Below, piece after piece: positions 59,336-64,000 of a stretch of 64,000 bases of DNA; within the stretch, counting starts at the first letter, position 1; each line of letters begins with the position of its first letter. Made by a program: the position numbers and the translations under genes. This DNA is from Pseudomonas sp. ATCC 13867 (GTDB lineage Bacteria; Pseudomonadota; Gammaproteobacteria; Pseudomonadales; Pseudomonadaceae), in contig NC_020829.1 of the NCBI RefSeq assembly GCF_000349845.1, positions 4,037,001-4,101,000 on the forward strand, written 5' to 3'. Under the pieces are notes generated by a model. That model was not told the DNA's origin. It made no database searches and was given only the letters and a program-made list of their open reading frames with translations.

Positions 59336-61310
59336 GCGATTCCTCCAGTCGACACCACTGCCGCCAAGTGTGGCGCAATTGCGCCAGGGCGGCGCGGGCC
59401 AGGCGATTGGGTTCGCTGTCGCCCTGGCGATCACGCGCCAGGGCCTGTTCCAGCGGTTCGCAGAGCGATTCCAGGCGCTGCTCGCGGCCGATGCCCGGCC
59501 CTTGCTCCAGCACGCTGGCAAGCGCGCCGAGGAACTGGTCGCGCGACTTGCGCAGCACACCCTGGGCGCCATTGAGACAGGCGCGCATGTGGATCAGCTC
59601 GTTGCCCAGGTCCAGCGCCAGCAGGCCGTCCTGCCAGCGCCGCTGCCCGGCTTTCGGCAGCAGGGTGTAGTGCCGCGCGAGGCGAATCAGGCGGTCGGCC
59701 ATGCGGCCACCGAACCAGTTCTCCGCCTCCGCGATCGGCCGCCGGGTCAGCCGCCCGAGATCGACACAGGTGGCCTGGATCAGGCGGCGGTTCAGCCAGT
59801 CCGCCGGCAGGGTCAACAGGCGGAACACCACGACCGCGAAGCCCACGCCGATGACGATGCCCTGTGCGGAATTGAGCAGGCTGGCCAGGTCGTACTTCAT
59901 CACATTGCTCGGCGCCACCAGGGTGATGAAGTGGATCGAGAACGACGTGGCGATGCCGGCCAATGCCGGCGTGGCCATGCCCAGCAAGGCGAAGAACAGC
60001 GGCACGCCCAGGGCCATGCAGAGCAAGGGGAAGCCATTCCATTGCGGCAGCAGCCACTGGGTGACCACCGCGGCGGCGGGTATCGCATAGAGAATGCCGC
60101 GCAGGAAGCCCAGGCCAATGGCAACGGCGTTGTCGCGGTTGGCGAACAGGCTGCAGATCACCGCCGCCAGCAGCATTCCACCGGTGGCGGCGGGCCATGC
60201 GGTGGCCATCCAGAAGGCCGACATGCCGAGCAGCGCCAGGGCACTGCGCAATCCGTAGAACAGCGCCATCAGCCCATCGCGGTGCCAGGACAGCGTACCG
60301 GTCGTTCGCTCATCCACCGCGCCCGAAGCAACCGAGCGCATGGTGTGCTCGGCGTCCACGGCCTTGCGCAGCAACAGGGCACAGCGGGTCAGGCAGTAGC
60401 GCAGGTCATTGGACCGGGTGTCGTCGGTGCCCGCCTGCTCCAGCCGCGCGCCCAGCATCTTCATCGGCTCGACCTGCGGGTCCTGCAACAGCGCTTGCAG
60501 TTCATCGATCCAGGGTTGCAGCCGCGCCTTGTCGCCCTCGTCCAGCACGCTGCGCTGGCGGGCCACGCCACGTGCAGTGCGCAACAGGCTGAGCAGATCG
60601 CGGGACAGGATGCGCAGCGCCCGCGACCGCATGCGCCCGCGATACCCCTCGAACCAGGCGTGGTCGCGCTGCACGTCCACCTCGACGATCTTGCCCAGCG
60701 CCTGCAGCAGGCCCCTGATTTCCCGCGCATCGGCGTCGATTTCGCTGCGTGCGGCCTGCATCCCGGCAAGCCAGGTGGCCCGCGCCTGCTTGTCCAGGTT
60801 GGCCTCGACCCGGCGCGGCCAGAGGATGGCGCTGACCGCCGAGGCGCAGAGGATGCCCAGGCAGATTTCTGTGGAACGCGCCACGGCCTGGTCGAACACC
60901 CCCAGCGGATGGCTGATCGCCGGCAGGCCGATGATCGCCACCGTATAGCCCGAGAGCACGAAGGCGTAGGACATGTGGTTGCGCAGGGTCGTCGAAGCGG
61001 CGGTACACAGGCCGAGCCACACCGATACGGCCAGCAGGAACAGCCAGGGGGTCTGGGCGAACAAGGCCATGATGACCACCGACATGGCGGTGCCGGCCAG
61101 GGTGCCGATCAGGCGGAACAGCCCCTTGGCCACCACCATGCCCGACAACGGCTGGGACACGATGAACACCGTCATCAGCGCCCACTGTGGCTGCTCGAGG
61201 TCGAAACGGAAGGCGCACCAGAGCGCCAGGCCACCAGCCAGGAGGGTCTTGATCGCGAACGTCAGCGCCAGCGTATCCGGCGCGAGGAATGCCTGTAGCG
61301 TAGGTCGCAC
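59322..61310 (-). CDS. FUSC-family inner-membrane exporter, copy 2
   Basis: This 662-residue protein is the pump of a YdhK/AaeB-type system. N-terminal membrane block: TFAIKTLLAGGLALWCAFRF, then PQWALMTVFIVSQPLSGMVV. The cytoplasmic region is at about 170-340, and a second membrane block begins LMALFYGLRSALALLGMSAF. It is clearly homologous to copy 1 at 14718-16763 (same PQWAL, SQPLSGMV and FDQAVAR blocks). This copy has its membrane fusion and DUF1656 partners; a SlyA-type box lies 80 bp upstream. The substrate is not known; aromatic acids or toxic hydrophobic compounds are likely for the family. Confidence 0.93.
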   Translation of the reverse strand: MRPTLQAFLAPDTLALTFAIKTLLAGGLALWCAFRFDLEQPQWALMTVFIVSQPLSGMVVAKGLFRLIGTLAGTAMSVVIMALFAQTPWLFLLAVSVWLGLCTAASTTLRNHMSYAFVLSGYTVAIIGLPAISHPLGVFDQAVARSTEICLGILCASAVSAILWPRRVEANLDKQARATWLAGMQAARSEIDADAREIRGLLQALGKIVEVDVQRDHAWFEGYRGRMRSRALRILSRDLLSLLRTARGVARQRSVLDEGDKARLQPWIDELQALLQDPQVEPMKMLGARLEQAGTDDTRSNDLRYCLTRCALLLRKAVDAEHTMRSVASGAVDERTTGTLSWHRDGLMALFYGLRSALALLGMSAFWMATAWPAATGGMLLAAVICSLFANRDNAVAIGLGFLRGILYAIPAAAVVTQWLLPQWNGFPLLCMALGVPLFFALLGMATPALAGIATSFSIHFITLVAPSNVMKYDLASLLNSAQGIVIGVGFAVVVFRLLTLPADWLNRRLIQATCVDLGRLTRRPIAEAENWFGGRMADRLIRLARHYTLLPKAGQRRWQDGLLALDLGNELIHMRACLNGAQGVLRKSRDQFLGALASVLEQGPGIGREQRLESLCEPLEQALARDRQGDSEPNRLARAALAQLRHTWRQWCRLEESHGPA

Positions 61311-61389
61311 GCAGTCTCTCGAAAGGCTTCGGATCTATCGCTTAAAGATAGCCCGCAACGGGAATGGCACTATCGTTGCCCGGATATTA

Positions 61390-61402
61390 TTAGCAAGCTA
61401 AC
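61390..61402. promoter_or_regulatory. SlyA/MarR-type operator upstream of FUSC copy 2
   Basis: ttagcaagctaac contains the exact 12-bp SlyA consensus palindrome TTAGCAAGCTAA. In enteric bacteria SlyA controls a neighbouring ydhIJK locus encoding the same three protein types. No slyA gene is seen here. Confidence 0.65.
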
Positions 61403-61430
61403 AATATGTCATTCCGACTTTCGCGCAGGC

Positions 61431-61459
61431 AAAAAAAAACGGGCGACCTAAGTCGCCCG
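61431..61459 (-). terminator. Rho-independent terminator of the ccoM/phrS-like RNA
   Basis: cgggcgac-ctaa-gtcgcccg (61440-61459) is a perfect 8-bp stem. On the minus strand it is followed directly by nine T's (61431-61439). It ends the transcript starting near 61639. Confidence 0.95.
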
Positions 61460-61639
61460 AAGTGCCTTGCGTGCTCTGTGTATCTGGAAGGTCAACCGCG
61501 CTTGTGCGAGTCCTTCCAGATGAAATATCCGACCCCGCCGAAGAACAGAACCATGAGTCCTACGGTAACGATGCCTGCGAGAACCACTTCGTCGATGAAC
61601 ATGATGCTGGCCTCCTATTTGCCTACATCGTCTGGGGAT
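61432..61639 (-). ncRNA. phrS: PhrS-like ANR-controlled RNA (predicted)
   Basis: A predicted transcript of about 208 nt runs from a promoter with -10 taatct (61651-61646) to the terminator at 61431-61459. P. aeruginosa PhrS is about 213 nt, needs ANR, encodes a 37-codon ORF and lies between the PA3305 and alkB (PA3306) region, as I recall. Here the order, the ORF of 37 codons including stop, the ANR box and the length all match. The 3' part (61440-61491) is the non-coding segment. Whether it regulates a target such as a pqsR-like mRNA is not shown. Confidence 0.75.
61492..61602 (-). CDS. ccoM: CcoM-like small membrane subunit of cbb3 oxidase
   Basis: This 36-residue single-helix protein, too short for ordinary gene finders, reads MFIDEVVLAGIVTVGLM, then VLFFGGVGYFIWKDSHKRG. 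The pattern of a short N-terminus, one helix and a YFIWKD basic tail resembles CcoM, the small subunit found in the P. stutzeri cbb3 cytochrome c oxidase. A perfect aggagg Shine-Dalgarno lies 8 bp upstream. The ANR box means expression under low oxygen, which fits a high-affinity oxidase. The gene is also the ORF of the PhrS-like RNA. Confidence 0.8.
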   Translation of the reverse strand: MFIDEVVLAGIVTVGLMVLFFGGVGYFIWKDSHKRG

Positions 61640-61672
61640 GTGTGCAGATTACCGGCGGCCGGACAGGGCAAA

Positions 61673-61686
61673 TTGACCTGGATCAA
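61673..61686 (-). promoter_or_regulatory. ANR (FNR-type) box
   Basis: ttgacctggatcaa matches TTGAT-N4-ATCAA with one difference from the ideal. Its centre (61679.5) is about 40.5-41.5 bp upstream of the start predicted from the -10 element taatct (61646-61651), the class II activator position for FNR-type proteins. Confidence 0.85.
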
Positions 61687-61818
61687 TGGTCGACAAGGCG
61701 CTTTCCGGCGAGGGCCGGAGCACTGACGCAGGTCAACTTAGCGAAAGGGGTAGGTGCGGCGGGAAGCCGCGTGGGACGGTGTTTCTGACGAAAAAGGGGT
61801 GGGTAGGGGCAGGAAAAA

Positions 61819-61980
61819 TCAGCGTTTCTTCGGCTTGCTCTTGCCCTTCTTGCGCGCCTTGCTCAGCGGCAGCGCGTTCTCGAAGGCCTTGCGCACGTCC
61901 TGCAAACGCTTTTCGTGCACGTCGTGGATGCGCTTGTCGCGCTCGGAGGCGAAGTCGATCAGTTTTTCGTCATTGCTCAT
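61819..61980 (-). CDS. Small basic hypothetical protein downstream of alkB
   Basis: This 53-residue protein reads LIDFASERDKRIHDVHEKRL and ends in the Lys-rich ARKKGKSKPKKR. It is helical and highly charged. ATGA overlap with alkB argues that it is a real coupled gene; the position matches PA3305 of P. aeruginosa, as I recall. Function unknown. Confidence 0.78.
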   Translation of the reverse strand: MSNDEKLIDFASERDKRIHDVHEKRLQDVRKAFENALPLSKARKKGKSKPKKR

Positions 61981-62576
61981 GGCAGGGCATGCACCAGGCG
62001 GAAAGTCAGATTCAGGCGCGGCGCGACCGCATGGCGCGTCTTGGCGACCTGATGTTGCCAATAATGCTGCGTCGCGCCGGACATGACCAGCAGCGAACCG
62101 CCGGACAGCTCGATGGAATGTTCGATTGTGTGTCGCCCCTTGCGCCGCAGGTCGAAGCGCCGCGCGCCACCGAGATTCAATGACGCCACCACCGGGTTGC
62201 GGCCCAGTGCCGGTTCGTCGTCGCTGTGCCAGCCCATCGAATCCTGGCCGTCGCGGTAGTAGTTGAGCAGCACGCCGTTGAAGCGCTGCCCGGCCGCCTC
62301 TTCCACCCGTGCGCGGATCTCCGTCAGCAGCGGCGTCCAGGGTAGCGGCACGTGGGTCAGGCCGGAGTAGGCATAGAAAGCCTCGGGATCGCCGTACCAG
62401 TTGACCAGCCGCGGCACCGGGTAGTCGCGCCCGTGCAGGCGCACGCATGGCTGCTCCCAGGGCGTCTCGGCGACCAGTTGTTCGAACCACTGAGCAGCAC
62501 GCCGCGGCGGGCACCAGTCGGACAGCAGGCGCAACTCGGCATCGGGCAAGTGAATGGGGGCATCGTCGAACAGCAT
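61977..62576 (-). CDS. alkB: AlkB-type alpha-ketoglutarate-dependent dioxygenase
   Basis: This 199-residue Fe(II)/2-oxoglutarate enzyme would repair alkylated bases (1-methyladenine, 3-methylcytosine) by oxidative demethylation. The iron ligands are in SMGWHSDDEPALGRNPVVAS (H-x-D) and a downstream His in ATQHYWQHQVAK. The 2-oxoglutarate arginines lie in PRLNLTFRLV, and NGVLLNYYRDGQD is the substrate lid. It is of the short eukaryotic-ABH2/ABH3-like type. It is co-translated with the small downstream gene. Confidence 0.93.
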   Translation of the reverse strand: MLFDDAPIHLPDAELRLLSDWCPPRRAAQWFEQLVAETPWEQPCVRLHGRDYPVPRLVNWYGDPEAFYAYSGLTHVPLPWTPLLTEIRARVEEAAGQRFNGVLLNYYRDGQDSMGWHSDDEPALGRNPVVASLNLGGARRFDLRRKGRHTIEHSIELSGGSLLVMSGATQHYWQHQVAKTRHAVAPRLNLTFRLVHALP

Positions 62577-62627
62577 GCGGGACTCGGCGTGATCGGGAAC
62601 TCGTCCAGCTTACTCCGGGCCGCGGCG

Positions 62628-62930
62628 TCAGACCTCGATATCGATCCACAGGCCCTTGCGCGGAGCATCCCGCACTTCGCCCAGCTCCTCGACCTGCTCC
62701 AACTCTTCCAGCGCCTCGCCCTCCGGCGTGCCATCGCTGGGCTGGCGGCGTTTGCGGCGGCGCTGGTACTCCTCTTCCAGCACCTCTTCGTCGGGACGAC
62801 GCTCCAGGCCCACGCCGGCGTTGCCCGCGCTGGGGGCAGGCGGGCTCACCGGGGCGACATCCGGTCGCGGCCTGGGCACGTCCTGCTGGGCGGTGACCGG
62901 TGCCAGACTGTGGGGAATGGGCGGCAGCAT
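62628..62930 (-). CDS. Hypothetical acidic/proline-rich protein
   Basis: This 100-residue protein has a Pro/Ala-rich N-terminus ([19 protein letters not shown]) and a charged region ([20 protein letters not shown]), ending [12 protein letters not shown]. No domain is recognised and no membrane segment or signal is seen. The position matches the unknown PA3307 in P. aeruginosa, as I recall. ATG 62930 ([11 protein letters not shown]) is chosen over a longer frame to 63122. Confidence 0.7.
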   Translation of the reverse strand: MLPPIPHSLAPVTAQQDVPRPRPDVAPVSPPAPSAGNAGVGLERRPDEEVLEEEYQRRRKRRQPSDGTPEGEALEELEQVEELGEVRDAPRKGLWIDIEV

Positions 62931-63150
62931 GCGGAAAAGTCCCGTCGGAGGTCCTCTGGTCAGGCTATCGGCGGCTCCGCTACAGACTTGAGCCCGGCTC
63001 GCTACACTTTCGTACATTTGCGGCAAGTCCAGCGGGAGCCCCCGACGCCCAGCGCCTCCCTCCCGGCAGGCCCGACCTTTCGGACGACCGGAACCGTCTT
63101 CGGCCATCGCTGAATGCCGCACGTTCCGGTACCATAGCCGGCTTTTTTTG

Positions 63151-63159
63151 GGAGGTGAT
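63151..63159 (+). promoter_or_regulatory. Near-perfect ribosome binding site of rapA
   Basis: ggaggtgat is a full 9-nt match to the anti-Shine-Dalgarno and is 1 nt short of the ATG at 63161. The unusual strength and tight spacing suggest either a second downstream start or very stable initiation. The T-rich tract gcttttttt precedes it. Confidence 0.7.
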
Positions 63160-63160
63160 C

Positions 63161-64000
63161 ATGGCGCAGTATCAACCCGGTCAACGCTGGATCAGCGACA
63201 GTGAAGCGGAACTCGGGCTGGGGACCATCCTGGCGCTGGACGGCCGCCTGCTCACGGTGCTCTATCCCGCCACCGGTGATACCCGCCAGTACGCCGAGCG
63301 CAACGCGCCGCTGACCCGCGTGCGCTTCGCCCCGGGCGACGAGATCACCCATTTCGAAGGCTGGAAGATGACCGTCCGCGAAGTGGACGAGGTCGACGGC
63401 CTGCTGATCTACCACGGCATCACCGCACAGAACGACCAGCACACCGTGCCGGAGACCCAGCTGTCGAACTTCATCCAGTTCCGCCTGGCCAGCGATCGGC
63501 TGTTCGCCGGGCAGATCGACCCGATGTCCTGGTTCGGCCTGCGCTACCACACCCTGGAACACCGCACCCGCCTGCTGCAATCCTCCCTCTGGGGCCTGGG
63601 CGGCGCCCGCGCGCAACCCATCGCCCACCAGTTGCACATCGCCCGCGAAGTCGCCGACCGCATGGCGCCGCGCGTCCTGCTGGCCGACGAAGTGGGCCTG
63701 GGCAAGACCATCGAAGCGGGCCTGGTGATCCACCGCCAACTGCTCTCCGGCCGCGCCAGCCGCGTGCTGATCCTCGTGCCGGAAAACCTGCAGCACCAGT
63801 GGCTGGTGGAAATGCGCCGGCGCTTCAACCTGGAAGTCGCCCTGTTCGACCGCGAACGTTTCGTCGAGAGCGATGCCAGCAATCCCTTCGAAGACACCCA
63901 GTTGGCCCTGGTGGCGCTGGAGTGGCTGCGCGAGGACGAGCGTGCGCAGGACGCCCTGTTCGCCGCCGGCTGGGACCTGCTGGTCGTGGACGAAGCCCAC
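63161..64000 (+). CDS. rapA: RNA polymerase-associated helicase RapA, 3' end beyond window
   Basis: The first 280 residues of the SWI2/SNF2 ATPase RapA (HepA) are present; the gene continues past the right edge. RapA recycles RNA polymerase after transcription. The N-terminal Ntn domains start [20 protein letters not shown] and contain [20 protein letters not shown] and [20 protein letters not shown]. The helicase core begins [20 protein letters not shown] (Walker A, near residue 175), and the window ends exactly at the Walker B DEAH in [10 protein letters not shown]. Confidence 0.96.
   Translation, partial: MAQYQPGQRWISDSEAELGLGTILALDGRLLTVLYPATGDTRQYAERNAPLTRVRFAPGDEITHFEGWKMTVREVDEVDGLLIYHGITAQNDQHTVPETQLSNFIQFRLASDRLFAGQIDPMSWFGLRYHTLEHRTRLLQSSLWGLGGARAQPIAHQLHIAREVADRMAPRVLLADEVGLGKTIEAGLVIHRQLLSGRASRVLILVPENLQHQWLVEMRRRFNLEVALFDRERFVESDASNPFEDTQLALVALEWLREDERAQDALFAAGWDLLVVDEAH

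Noticed and set aside
1..64000. tRNA, rRNA, prophage, insertion sequence or toxin-antitoxin genes
   Set aside because: No transposase, integrase, phage structural or toxin motifs were seen, and no tRNA-like cloverleaf was recognised by eye. A covariance scan would be needed to exclude small RNAs fully.

Overview
The window is GC-rich, gene-dense chromosomal DNA from a Pseudomonas. The gene order, protein sequences, REP repeats, cobalamin operon, PhaJ1-type hydratase, OprO-type porin and tandem fadD genes all resemble the P. aeruginosa lineage. Proteins differ enough, and the synteny blocks are joined differently enough, to suggest a relative such as the P. nitroreducens/P. citronellolis/P. 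knackmussii group rather than P. aeruginosa itself. This is recollection-based; no search was run. I see no prophage, insertion sequence, CRISPR array, rRNA or tRNA. The window starts inside an MFS gene and ends inside rapA.

Layout. 0-3.3 kb: MarR regulator with its MFS transporter, divergent from an acyl-CoA dehydrogenase. 3.4-14.7 kb: an eleven-gene minus-strand late cobalamin operon (btuB, cobO, cobB, bluB, cobD, cobC, cobQ, cobP, cobU, alpha-ribazole phosphatase, cobV) behind a cobalamin riboswitch, with many ATGA stop/start overlaps. 14.7-20.4 kb: a FUSC exporter and a four-gene MCE/Mla-like lipid ABC transporter. 20.5-26.2 kb: small envelope proteins, D-cysteine desulfhydrase with a cystine ABC transporter, and a pirin. 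26.3-30.6 kb: O-methyltransferase, two NlpC/P60 lipoproteins, sirtuin, Tag-like glycosylase and ttcA. 30.7-41.8 kb: DnaJ-related protein, YIP1 protein, SprT, a CoA racemase/transferase with an acyl-CoA dehydrogenase, GNAT, an OprO-type porin, a DedA-rhodanese fusion, an ECF sigma/anti-sigma pair, a KAS III-like synthase and an ankyrin protein. 41.8-50.8 kb: diguanylate cyclase, lipoprotein, HIT protein, GST, hrpA and a chemoreceptor. 50.9-58.3 kb: two fadD genes, a YdcH-like protein, an alpha/beta hydrolase, phaJ1 and an MFS transporter. 58.3-61.4 kb: HlyD, DUF1656 and FUSC efflux operon. 61.4-64 kb: a PhrS-like RNA locus encoding a CcoM-like peptide behind an ANR box, a small gene, alkB, a hypothetical gene and rapA.

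System view. The cobalamin block converts a corrinoid precursor into coenzyme B12 and imports corrinoids, under B12 feedback. Several loci handle acyl chains (two acyl-CoA dehydrogenases, racemase, KAS III-like synthase, two acyl-CoA synthetases, PhaJ1, lipase-like hydrolase), which fits a fatty-acid-degrading, PHA-capable organism.

The most notable items are: the ANR-box/small-ORF/terminator architecture at 61.4-61.7 kb, a likely dual-function RNA; a REP pair translated in frame inside hrpA; an OprO-like porin with a mixed OprP/OprO selectivity pair and a possible Pho box; SlyA-type operators shared by two distant FUSC exporters; and paired palindromes around the marR-MFS unit. I did not find a convincing wholly new multi-gene system.
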